Origin: an uncultured Oscillospiraceae bacterium
GTDB lineage: Bacteria > Bacillota > Clostridia > Oscillospirales > Ruminococcaceae
DNA: 6,158 nucleotides
Assembly: GCA_900556255.1 (NCBI GenBank)
Contig: USNZ01000081.1
Span: 1-6,158, forward strand
Direction: 5' to 3'
Shown here: positions 1 to 6,105 of the stretch, one piece after another
How positions within the stretch are numbered: the first letter of the stretch is position 1
Layout of the letters: every line of letters starts with the position of its first letter
The notes under the pieces: generated by a model
What the model saw: only the letters and a program-made list of their open reading frames with translations
Told to the model about the DNA's origin: nothing
The model's database searches: none
Made by a program: the position numbers and the translations under genes

Positions 1-333
1 CATCATGCCGGGCATGGACTGACGGGCACCGGAACGGACGGAAACCAGCAGGGGGTTATCGATAGAACCGAACTGCTTGCCGGTCTGCTCTTCCAGGATG
101 CCCATATACTTAAAGATATCGGCCTTGATCTCGTCGTTGATCTCACGATTGTCAGCGTAGTACTGGGTGCAGGCTTCCGTGGTGATGGTAAAGCCCTGAG
201 GCACCGGCATGCCGGCGTGAGTCATCTCAGCCAGACCGGCGCCCTTGCCGCCCAGGATGTTTTTCATCGTGGTCTGGTCGCCGCCGAAAGCCTCGTGACC
301 TTCCTTGAACAGGTACAAGAATTTCTTGCTCAT
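1..333 (-). CDS. ppdK: Pyruvate, phosphate dikinase, N-terminal part (gene runs off the left edge)
   Basis: This enzyme interconverts pyruvate, ATP and phosphate with phosphoenolpyruvate, AMP and pyrophosphate in the cytoplasm. Anaerobic Clostridia use it at the PEP/pyruvate step. Only the first 111 residues are present, all from the nucleotide-binding (ATP-grasp) N-terminal domain. The protein starts MSKKFLYLFKEG, followed by the family signatures ILGGKGAGLAEMT (residues 26-38), MPVPQGFTITTEACTQYY (42-59) and LLVSVRSGARQSMPGMM (95-111). Lys30 and Arg100 line up with Lys22 and Arg92 of the Clostridium symbiosum enzyme, which are ATP-site residues. The constant offset of 8 reflects a slightly longer N-terminus around residues 13-20. 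The ATG at 333-331 is preceded by GGAGG (complement of 340-344) with a 6-nt spacer, so the start is firm. The gene is transcribed away from the glmU-like operon. The phosphohistidine and PEP-binding domains lie outside the window. Confidence 0.96.
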   Translation of the reverse strand, partial: MSKKFLYLFKEGHEAFGGDQTTMKNILGGKGAGLAEMTHAGMPVPQGFTITTEACTQYYADNREINDEIKADIFKYMGILEEQTGKQFGSIDNPLLVSVRSGARQSMPGMM

Positions 334-393
334 AGTTTTCCTCCCAAATGTGTTTTGGACGTGTGCATTACATAAATCATGTTTGCATAGTCC

Positions 394-422
394 ATTATAA
401 CAGACTGCAAACGGAATTTCCA
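394..422 (-). promoter_or_regulatory. Predicted ppdK promoter with extended -10
   Basis: On the minus strand the -10 is a perfect TATAAT (399-394), preceded by TG one base away (TGTTATAAT), which is an extended -10. The -35 is TGGAAA (422-417), matching the consensus at 4 of 6 bases, with a 17-bp spacer. Transcription should start near 387, giving a leader of roughly 54 nt before the ppdK ATG at 333. The exact -10, the TG and the ideal spacing make this the best promoter in the window. The start site is predicted, not mapped. Confidence 0.65.
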
Positions 423-494
423 GTGGATTGTTAAAAAAATGCTCAATAGGTTTGCCGAAAATTGGCCAAACTTTTTTGCGGAATCTATTGCAAC

Positions 495-521
495 TTGCAC
501 AAAAATCATGTAAACTATAAT
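495..521 (+). promoter_or_regulatory. Candidate upstream promoter (P1) for the rightward operon
   Basis: A perfect TATAAT lies at 516-521 and is followed by GG, like the leftward -10. The best -35 choices are TTGCAC at 495-500 (15-bp spacer) or CTTGCA at 494-499 (16-bp spacer), both imperfect. A transcript starting near 528 would have a leader of about 180 nt before the acetyltransferase start. The exact -10 supports it. The poor -35 spacing and the alternative promoter downstream keep confidence moderate. Confidence 0.4.
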
Positions 522-599
522 GGGCAGAAAGTTGAGAATCTTTACGGATTTTTGCTTTTCGCCAATTTCCCCCTTGGCACAATTTATTGCCGCCAAACG

Positions 600-618
600 G
601 TTTTCGGCTTGCGAAAAC
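600..618. repeat. Inverted repeat overlapping the P2 -35 element
   Basis: GTTTTCG (600-606) and CGAAAAC (612-618) are perfect inverted copies separated by 5 bases. They cover the TTGCGA -35 candidate at 609-614. The position suits a repressor operator, or a small hairpin in a transcript from P1. No regulator site that I know matches it, so its role is inference only. Confidence 0.3.
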
Positions 619-637
619 GCCGCGGATAGAGTACAAT
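609..637 (+). promoter_or_regulatory. Predicted downstream promoter (P2) for the rightward operon
   Basis: TTGCGA (609-614, 4 of 6 consensus bases including TTG) is followed after exactly 17 bp by TACAAT (632-637, 5 of 6 bases). The predicted transcription start is near 644. This places the very stable hairpin at 646-676 almost at the 5' end of the message, with the ribosome binding site about 50 nt into it. I regard this as the more likely main promoter of the acetyltransferase-pth-SH3-mfd operon because its spacing is ideal. Confidence 0.5.
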
Positions 638-645
638 AGCCATAG

Positions 646-676
646 AGCCGGGCTGCGCCTGCGGCGCAGCCCGGCT
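646..676 (+). promoter_or_regulatory. Strong GC-rich hairpin in the operon leader
   Basis: AGCCGGGCTGCGCC (646-659) pairs perfectly over 14 bp with GGCGCAGCCCGGCT (663-676), leaving a 3-base loop. It lies between the P2 -10 and the ribosome binding site at 695-700 and is followed only by TTTGAGG. It therefore lacks the long U-run of a typical Rho-independent terminator. If transcription starts near 644, it is a 5'-terminal stem that could protect the mRNA. A transcript from P1 would meet it as a pause or weak attenuator. The stem is plain in the sequence; its role is inferred. Confidence 0.6.
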
Positions 677-694
677 TTGAGGCATTTATAAGGT

Positions 695-700
695 AAGGAG
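695..700 (+). promoter_or_regulatory. Ribosome binding site that fixes the acetyltransferase start
   Basis: AAGGAG lies 8 nt upstream of ATG 709-711. A GTG in the same frame at 700-702 overlaps the last base of this site, so it cannot be the start served by it. The site therefore selects the ATG and removes three residues from the longest possible reading frame. Confidence 0.8.
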
Positions 701-708
701 TGTTTTGC

Positions 709-1443
709 ATGTCTACCGCCAAAGAAAAGTTTGAAGCCGCACAGCAGCGCTATGCCGCCGCGTTTGAATACCACCTGAACAACGGCGTGGAGTTTGTCAG
801 CCGTGATGTGTACATTGACCCCGACGTAGTCATTGCGCCGGGTGCCGTGATCCTGCCGGGCTGCATCCTGCGCGGCAAGACCGAGATCGGTGCGGGCTGC
901 GTGATCGGCCCCAACACCCTGCTGGAAGACACTGTGGTGGAGGAAAACTCCACCGTGAACGCCAGCCAGTGTTACCAGAGCCATATCGGCCCCAACAACA
1001 AAATCGGCCCCTTTACCCATGTGCGCACCGGCACCAAGACCGCCGAGGGCTGCCATCTGGGTGCCTACGTTGAGACCAAGAACGCCGACTTTGCCGAGGG
1101 CAACACCGTCAGCCACCTGACCTACATCGGCGATGCCACTGTGGGCAAGTACTGCAACTTCGGCTGCGGCACCGTAACCTGCAACTATGACGGCGAGGGC
1201 AAGTTCCACACCACCATCGGCGATTACGCCTTTATCGGCTGCAACACCAACCTGGTGGCCCCCGTCACCGTGGGTGACCACGCCTTTACCGCCGCAGGCT
1301 CCACCATCGGCCGCGACGTACCCGCCGGGGCGCTGGGCATTGAGCGCGCCAAGCAGGCCGAAATTGACGGCTGGGGCGAGCGCAAGCTGCAAAAGTACAT
1401 TGCAAAAAAGCAAAAACTGGAAGCCGACAAGAAAAACGGCTGA
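709..1443 (+). CDS. glmU: Stand-alone GlmU-type glucosamine-1-phosphate N-acetyltransferase domain
   Basis: This 244-residue protein corresponds to only the C-terminal half of bifunctional GlmU, which is about 456 residues in E. coli. It should transfer acetyl from acetyl-CoA to glucosamine-1-phosphate in the cytoplasm, on the route to UDP-GlcNAc and peptidoglycan. Residues 1-25 look like the interdomain helix. From about residue 33 the protein is a left-handed beta-helix of hexapeptide repeats (VIAPGA, EIGAGC, TVGKYC and similar). With an ungapped offset of 227 to E. coli GlmU, the active-site residues are all present: Arg106 (R333), Lys124 (K351), His136 (H363), Tyr139 (Y366), Asn150 (N377), Asn159-Tyr160 (N386-Y387), Lys165 (K392) and Arg213 (R440). 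Cys153 and Cys178 replace Ala380 and Ser405. No uridylyltransferase domain exists upstream: the preceding DNA is promoter. That activity must come from another gene, or the protein acts on another sugar phosphate. It heads the operon, 16 bp before pth. Confidence 0.88.
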   Translation: MSTAKEKFEAAQQRYAAAFEYHLNNGVEFVSRDVYIDPDVVIAPGAVILPGCILRGKTEIGAGCVIGPNTLLEDTVVEENSTVNASQCYQSHIGPNNKIGPFTHVRTGTKTAEGCHLGAYVETKNADFAEGNTVSHLTYIGDATVGKYCNFGCGTVTCNYDGEGKFHTTIGDYAFIGCNTNLVAPVTVGDHAFTAAGSTIGRDVPAGALGIERAKQAEIDGWGERKLQKYIAKKQKLEADKKNG

Positions 1444-1459
1444 TGTAAAGGAAGAAGCT

Positions 1460-2047
1460 ATGCTAGGAATGACCTCCGGGGCGGATTGGCTGATTGCCGG
1501 TCTGGGCAACCCCGAACCGAAATACGACGGCACCCGCCACAACGCGGGTTTTGAGGCGCTGGATTATCTGGCCGCGCAGTGGCACTGCGACATTGCCAAG
1601 TCCAAGTGGCAGGGCCTGTACGGCACCGCCCAGGTGGACGGCCACAAGGTGGTCCTGCTCAAGCCGCTGACCTATATGAATTTAAGCGGGCAGAGCATCG
1701 CCCCCGCCGCCAACTTTTTTAAGATCCCCGCCCAGCACGTCATTGTGCTGTGCGACGACATCACCCAGCAGCCCGGACATCTGCGCATCCGTCCCAAAGG
1801 CTCGGCGGGCGGGCACAACGGTCTGAAAAGCATCATTGCCAGCCTGGGGTGCGAGGAATTTGCCCGCATCCGCATCGGCATCGGTGCCAAGCCTAACCCG
1901 CAGTATGACCTGGCCGCCTGGGTGCTGGGCAAGCTGCCCGCCGAGGACCGCAAGGCCATGACCGACCGTTACCCCGACATTGAGGCCGCCGCCCGCCTGA
2001 TTATGGACGGCAACCTGTCCTACGCGCAAAACAAGTACAACAAATAA
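1460..2047 (+). CDS. pth: Peptidyl-tRNA hydrolase
   Basis: This cytoplasmic enzyme cleaves the ester bond of peptidyl-tRNAs that drop off ribosomes, recycling the tRNA. The 195-residue product has the usual family length. It shows the N-terminal signature WLIAGLGNPEPKYDGTRHNAGF (10-31, with Asn17 and catalytic His27), then PLTYMNLSG (69-77, Asn74), CDDITQQPG (98-106, Asp99), GSAGGHNGLKSI (114-125, Asn120) and FARIRIGIG (134-142). These correspond to Asn10, His20, Asn68, Asp93 and Asn114 of E. coli Pth, so the active site is complete. The ATG at 1460 follows AAAGGAAG (1447-1454) with a 5-nt spacer. A second ATG at 1469 has poorer spacing and would remove only three residues. The gene starts 16 bp after the acetyltransferase gene and ends 20 bp before the SH3 gene. 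In many Firmicutes pth neighbours mfd, with prs between glmU and pth; here no prs is present. Confidence 0.96.
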   Translation: MLGMTSGADWLIAGLGNPEPKYDGTRHNAGFEALDYLAAQWHCDIAKSKWQGLYGTAQVDGHKVVLLKPLTYMNLSGQSIAPAANFFKIPAQHVIVLCDDITQQPGHLRIRPKGSAGGHNGLKSIIASLGCEEFARIRIGIGAKPNPQYDLAAWVLGKLPAEDRKAMTDRYPDIEAAARLIMDGNLSYAQNKYNK

Positions 2048-2067
2048 ATGCAGAAAGGGTCTGTCCC

Positions 2068-2571
2068 ATGAGTAAACTCCGCACACGCGCCGCAACCTGT
2101 CTGGTAACGTGCGCCTCCATGATGATTCTGTCCGTCGCGGTCAGCTTATTTCTGGTGACGGGCAAGAGCGACGGCAAAAAGACGCCTGTCGGCAGCGCCG
2201 TGGCCGACGGGGTATCCTCCGCCGCCGAGGTCAAGCCCGGAGACACGGGAAGTGCGCCTGCCTTGGCAGAGTCCTCCCCCACCGAGGAAAGCTCTGCCGC
2301 ATCGGAAAGCGCCGCCGCAGAAACCGACCCCCTGGCCACCCTGGCCGAGCAGCCCGCCACCCTGTTTGAGGAAGGGCAGCAGCCCGACTACAAGACCCCC
2401 GCCGATGCCAACATGAACCTGCGGGCAGGCCCCGGCACGGATTTTGATAAGGTAGCGCAGATTCCCATGGGCACCACCGTCACCGCACTGGGCAGCAACG
2501 CCGACGGCAGCTGGGTCGTTGTGCAGTACAACGGCAAGTGCGGCTGGCTTGCCAAACAATATCTGGAATGA
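2068..2571 (+). CDS. Membrane-anchored bacterial SH3 (SH3b) domain protein
   Basis: This 167-residue protein has three parts. A short basic start (MSKLRTR) leads into one hydrophobic segment at about residues 9-31, a signal anchor or uncleaved signal peptide. Residues 32-105 are a low-complexity Ala/Ser/Glu/Pro/Gly linker with no predicted fold. Residues 109-167 form an SH3_3-type domain, with the hallmark ANMNLRAGPGTDFDKVAQIPMGT (113-135), SWVVVQYNG (148-156) and terminal GWLAKQYLE. Such domains are commonly exported and often bind peptidoglycan, so I infer an envelope protein with the SH3 domain outside the membrane. No catalytic domain is present. LVTC at residues 12-15 is not a convincing lipobox. 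The ATG follows GAAAGGG (2053-2059) with an 8-nt spacer. The gene lies between pth and mfd and its stop overlaps a possible mfd start as ATGA (2568-2571), suggesting translational coupling. The specific function and ligand are unknown. Confidence 0.88.
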   Translation: MSKLRTRAATCLVTCASMMILSVAVSLFLVTGKSDGKKTPVGSAVADGVSSAAEVKPGDTGSAPALAESSPTEESSAASESAAAETDPLATLAEQPATLFEEGQQPDYKTPADANMNLRAGPGTDFDKVAQIPMGTTVTALGSNADGSWVVVQYNGKCGWLAKQYLE

Positions 2572-2576
2572 CCATC

Positions 2577-5500
2577 ATGTTTGACCAACTTTTTATAAAA
2601 ACACAAGAGTTTTCAAAACTGGCGCAGGCGCTCGGCACATCGGGGGCTTGCGCCTTATTTGGCATACCCGCATCGGGGCGTGCCATGGTATATGCTGCGC
2701 TGGCGCGGCAGACGGGGGCACCCTTGTGCATCGTTACCCCCGGCGAGGCCGAGGCCACCCGCTTTGCGGCCGATTTGAACGTGCTGGGCATCCCGGCAGC
2801 GGTATTCCCCGCGCGGGATTACCTGCTGCGCCCCATCGAGGGCACCGGCCGCGAGTACGAGTACCGCCGCCTGAGCGTTCTGGGCGACCTGGTGGGCGGG
2901 CGGCTGCGCGCCGTCTGTGTGCCGGAGGAGGCATTGACCCAGTACACCACCCCGCGCGCGGATTTCTGCGCCAACACCCGCACACTGCACGCCGGGGACA
3001 CCCTGCCGCGCGAGGAATTGACCGCGCTTTTGTACAGTGCCGGGTACACCCGCCGCGCTCAGGTAGACGGGCCGGGGCAGTTTTCGGTGCGCGGCGACAT
3101 TGTGGATATCTACGCCCCCGACATGAAACAACCCGTGCGCATGGAGTTTTGGGGCGATGAGATAGACACCATGCACACCTTCGATTTGGCCACCCAGCGT
3201 CGGGACGAGAGCATCACCAAAATGTATGTCAGCCCCGCGCGGGAGGTTTTGCTGGGCGCACCGCCCGCTGCCGCCGAGCTGCTGCGCGCCTTTTTGAAAA
3301 AGCAGCGCGGCAAAAAGCGCACGGCACTGGAAAGCTGCCTTGCCCCCGAACTCAGCCAGCTGGACGCGGGCGTCATGCCGGTGAATATGGACAAATATCT
3401 CGCCGTGCGCTACCCGGAACCCGCCACCGTGCTGGATTATCTGGACGAGCCGCTGCTGATTTTTGAGGAGCCGGCCTCCTTAAAAGAGGCACAGCGCGCG
3501 GCGGATTTCCGCCGAGGCGAGGAGCAAGCCGCCCTGCTGCAGGACGGTGTTCTGGCCGCAGGGCTGGGCGAGTTGTACGCCGACGCCGCCTGGCTGTGGG
3601 CGCAGACGGGGCGGTATCCCACGATTTGTGCGGAAAACTTTGTGCGCAGTATGCCGGATATTTCCCTGAAAACCGTCGTCAATGCGCCCGCCCATACCCT
3701 GCCCTCCTGGGCCGGCGAGGTTGCTGCCCTGCTGGAGGATCTGACCCCGCTGTGCAACGGCGGGGCTGCCGTTACCGTGATGGCAGGCACCGCCCGCGCG
3801 GCCGTCGGCCTTGCCAACGACCTGCGCACCCACGGGCTGCAGGTCACCACCGATGCCGCCGCAGTGCCGGCCGCCGGGCTGGTGCAGGTATTGCCGGGCC
3901 AGCTGAGCGCAGGCTGCAGCCTGCCGTTTGCCAAATATGCCGTCATCACCGCCCGCGCCTTCGGCGTGAGCAGTGTGCAAAAGAAGAAAAAGCGCAGCAA
4001 GGACGCCCTGAACAGCCTGAGCGAAATTTCCGAGGGCGACCTGGTCGTACACCAGAACCACGGCATCGGTCGGTACGCGGGGATTCAGCGTATGACCGTG
4101 CAGGGCGTCACCAAGGACTACCTGCGCATCCAGTACGACAAAAAGGACGTTTTGTATGTGCCTGTCACCCAGCTGGATCTGCTTTCGCGCTATACCGCGC
4201 CCGGTGACAGCGACAACGTAAAACTGAGCCGTCTGGGCGGCGGCGACTGGGCCAAGACCCGCAAGCGCGTCAAGGCGGCCACCGAGGCCATGGCCAAGGA
4301 GCTGATTGAGCTGTACGCCCGCCGCAAGCAGGCAAAGGGCTACGCCTTCCCTGCCGACGACACCTGGCAGGGGGATTTTGAACAGCGCTTTGCCTACGAC
4401 GAAACCCCTGACCAGCTGACCTGCGCCGCCGACATCAAGCATGACATGGAGCAGCCCTACCCGATGGACCGCCTGCTGTGCGGCGACGTCGGCGTGGGCA
4501 AGACCGAGGTTGCCCTGCGCGCGGCGTTCAAGTGCGTGATGGGCGGCAAGCAGTGCGCAATTCTGGCCCCCACCACCATTCTGGCGTGGCAGCACTTCAA
4601 CACCGCCATAGCGCGCATGGAGTCCTTTCCCATCCGCATCGGGCTGCTGAGCCGTTACCGCAGCGCCAAGGAACAAAAAGAAACGCTGCGCGGCCTGAAG
4701 GACGGCACCGTGGACATTGTGGTGGGCACCCACCGCCTGCTGTCCGACGATGTAAAGTTCAGGGATTTGGGGCTGGTCATCATTGACGAAGAGCAGCGTT
4801 TCGGCGTAAAGCACAAGGAAAAGCTGAAAGAAAACTTCATCGGCGTGGACATGCTGACGCTGTCGGCCACGCCCATTCCGCGCACATTGAATATGGCGCT
4901 TTCCGGCATACGGGACATGAGTACGATTGAGCAGCCGCCCTTTGAGCGCCAGCCTATCGAAACCTATGTGCTGGAATATGACGAGGGCATTGTGGCCGAA
5001 GCCATCCGCAAGGAGCTGGCGCGCGGCGGGCAGGTGTACTATCTGCACAACCGCGTGGAAACCATTGACGCCTGCGCGGCACGCATCGGGCAGATGGTGC
5101 CGGGGGCGCGCATCGGCATCGCCCACGGCAAAATGACCGAGGAGCAGATCTCCTCCGTCTGGCAGCAGCTTTTGGACAATGAGATCGACATTCTGGTCTG
5201 CACCACGCTGATTGAAACCGGCGTGGACGTGCGCAACTGCAACACGCTGATCATCGAAAACGCCGACCGCATGGGGCTAAGCCAGCTGTACCAGATCCGC
5301 GGGCGGGTGGGGCGTTCCTCCCGCAAGGCGTATGCCTACTTCACCTTTACCCGCGACAAGGTCCTGACCGAGATCGCCGCCAAGCGGCTTTCGGCCATAC
5401 GGGAGTTCACCTCCTTCGGTTCGGGGTTCCGCATTGCCATGCGCGATTTGCAGATACGCGGCGCGGGCAGTTTGCTGGGACACAGCCAGCACGGACACAT

Positions 5501-6032
5501 GGAAGCCGTGGGCTACGATCTGTATGTAAAAATGCTGGGACAGGCGATCAGCGCCGCCCGCGGCGAGGCGCCCGCACCCGACAAGAGCGACTGTCTGGTG
5601 GATATTTCCATTGACGCCTTTTTGCCGGAGGATTACATCCCCGACGCCGCCGGACGCATCGAGGCGTACAAGCGCATTGCCGCTATTGAGACGACCGCCG
5701 ATGCCGAGGACGTACTGGACGAATTGATCGACCGTTACGGCGACCCGCCCAAGAGCGTGCAGGGGCTTGTGGATGTCTCGCTGGTGCGCGTGACCGCCGC
5801 CCGCGTCGGCATTGCGGAGATCGTGCAGCGCGACGACCGACTGATTTTGTACAGTGATATTGTCGGCCCGCGTCAGCTGGGCGTGATCATGGAACAGTTC
5901 CCCCACCGCGTGCTGTATAATGCGATGGGCCGCCCGTATTTCAGCCTGCGCGTACAGAAGGGCGAAAGCCCGCTGACCCTTTTGCGCGATGTTGTGACCC
6001 TTTTGCCCGGCGCACAGCCTGCGCCGCAATAA
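2577..6032 (+). CDS. mfd: Transcription-repair coupling factor (Mfd)
   Basis: Mfd is an ATP-driven translocase that pushes RNA polymerase off DNA lesions and recruits UvrA, starting transcription-coupled nucleotide excision repair. The 1151-residue product has normal family length (1148 in E. coli). The N-terminal UvrB-like module contains ARDYLLRPIEGTGREYEYRR (from residue 79) and GQFSVRGDIVDIY (167-179). A lysine-rich linker precedes the CarD-like RNA polymerase-interacting domain (about 485-540, GDLVVHQNHGIGRY). The motor follows: Walker A GDVGVGKT (636-643, Lys642), APTT (664-667), Walker B DEEQ (737-740), SATP (763-766) and motif VI QIRGRVGR (906-913). The translocation motif region GSGFRIAMRDLQIRGAG spans 948-964, and the C-terminal autoinhibitory domain begins near 1005. 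All motor motifs are intact. Two starts are possible. ATG 2577 has a weak GGA 9 nt upstream; ATG 2568 overlaps the SH3 stop as ATGA but lacks a ribosome site. I chose 2577; the difference is three residues. It is the last gene of the operon. Confidence 0.97.
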   Translation: MFDQLFIKTQEFSKLAQALGTSGACALFGIPASGRAMVYAALARQTGAPLCIVTPGEAEATRFAADLNVLGIPAAVFPARDYLLRPIEGTGREYEYRRLSVLGDLVGGRLRAVCVPEEALTQYTTPRADFCANTRTLHAGDTLPREELTALLYSAGYTRRAQVDGPGQFSVRGDIVDIYAPDMKQPVRMEFWGDEIDTMHTFDLATQRRDESITKMYVSPAREVLLGAPPAAAELLRAFLKKQRGKKRTALESCLAPELSQLDAGVMPVNMDKYLAVRYPEPATVLDYLDEPLLIFEEPASLKEAQRAADFRRGEEQAALLQDGVLAAGLGELYADAAWLWAQTGRYPTICAENFVRSMPDISLKTVVNAPAHTLPSWAGEVAALLEDLTPLCNGGAAVTVMAGTARAAVGLANDLRTHGLQVTTDAAAVPAAGLVQVLPGQLSAGCSLPFAKYAVITARAFGVSSVQKKKKRSKDALNSLSEISEGDLVVHQNHGIGRYAGIQRMTVQGVTKDYLRIQYDKKDVLYVPVTQLDLLSRYTAPGDSDNVKLSRLGGGDWAKTRKRVKAATEAMAKELIELYARRKQAKGYAFPADDTWQGDFEQRFAYDETPDQLTCAADIKHDMEQPYPMDRLLCGDVGVGKTEVALRAAFKCVMGGKQCAILAPTTILAWQHFNTAIARMESFPIRIGLLSRYRSAKEQKETLRGLKDGTVDIVVGTHRLLSDDVKFRDLGLVIIDEEQRFGVKHKEKLKENFIGVDMLTLSATPIPRTLNMALSGIRDMSTIEQPPFERQPIETYVLEYDEGIVAEAIRKELARGGQVYYLHNRVETIDACAARIGQMVPGARIGIAHGKMTEEQISSVWQQLLDNEIDILVCTTLIETGVDVRNCNTLIIENADRMGLSQLYQIRGRVGRSSRKAYAYFTFTRDKVLTEIAAKRLSAIREFTSFGSGFRIAMRDLQIRGAGSLLGHSQHGHMEAVGYDLYVKMLGQAISAARGEAPAPDKSDCLVDISIDAFLPEDYIPDAAGRIEAYKRIAAIETTADAEDVLDELIDRYGDPPKSVQGLVDVSLVRVTAARVGIAEIVQRDDRLILYSDIVGPRQLGVIMEQFPHRVLYNAMGRPYFSLRVQKGESPLTLLRDVVTLLPGAQPAPQ

Positions 6033-6039
6033 CCGAAAG

Positions 6040-6076
6040 AAAACCCTCTCTCCCGGAAATGGGGAGAGAGGGTTTT
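6040..6076 (+). terminator. Rho-independent terminator after mfd
   Basis: AAAACCCTCTCTCCC (6040-6054) and GGGAGAGAGGGTTTT (6062-6076) form a perfect 15-bp stem with a 7-base loop, 7 nt after the mfd stop. The stem begins with four A and ends with four T, so the structure can also work leftward for any convergent gene. No further gene follows on the plus strand within the window. Confidence 0.9.
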
Positions 6077-6105
6077 CAGCTTGTAGAAAAAGCAAATTTG
6101 TATCC

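Larger units (their letters stand above)
334..708. other. Divergent intergenic control region, no gene
   Basis: These 375 bases separate two divergent start codons and are clearly more AT-rich than the flanking genes. I see no credible coding sequence. The one long reading frame crossing it leftward runs through the ppdK start region and has no family-like sequence. The region holds a leftward promoter for ppdK, one or two candidate rightward promoters, a short palindrome (462-469), an inverted repeat over the downstream rightward -35 (600-618) and a GC-rich leader hairpin (646-676). I recognise no known riboswitch or T-box sequence. Confidence 0.75.

Noticed and set aside
646..680. The leader hairpin as a Rho-independent terminator
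   Set aside because: It is followed by only three T residues and then GAGG, and it lies directly upstream of an active-looking ribosome binding site. A full terminator is unlikely, though a pause or partial attenuator stays possible.
330..722. A 130-codon open frame on the minus strand across the intergenic region
   Set aside because: It overlaps the ppdK start and leftward promoter, covers the AT-rich control region and leader hairpin, and shows no protein-like motifs.
1187..1459. An N-terminal extension of the pth frame back into the acetyltransferase gene
   Set aside because: The extra residues are low-complexity Pro/Ala/Ser/Thr shadow sequence. A good ribosome binding site places the pth start at 1460, and the protein then has normal family length.
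2068..2115. A lipoprotein signal in the SH3 protein (LVTC at residues 12-15)
   Set aside because: Thr before the Cys does not fit a normal lipobox, and the hydrophobic stretch continues well past the Cys, as in a membrane anchor.
2581..2599. A possible internal promoter at the start of mfd (TTGACC and TATAAA)
   Set aside because: The two elements are only 7 bp apart, far too close for sigma-A recognition. The AT-rich stretch is better explained as low structure around a start codon.
3480..5126. A 548-codon open frame on the minus strand inside mfd
   Set aside because: It is antisense to the motor region of a clear Mfd. The translation is compositionally odd (His, Gly, Ala and Val rich) with no family motif. 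GC-rich third codon positions in mfd remove stop codons on the opposite strand, which explains it.
3030..5860. The 12-base repeat TTTTGTACAGTG near 3029 and 5847
   Set aside because: Both copies are in frame in mfd and encode Leu-Tyr-Ser; this is coincidental codon choice and not a repeat element.
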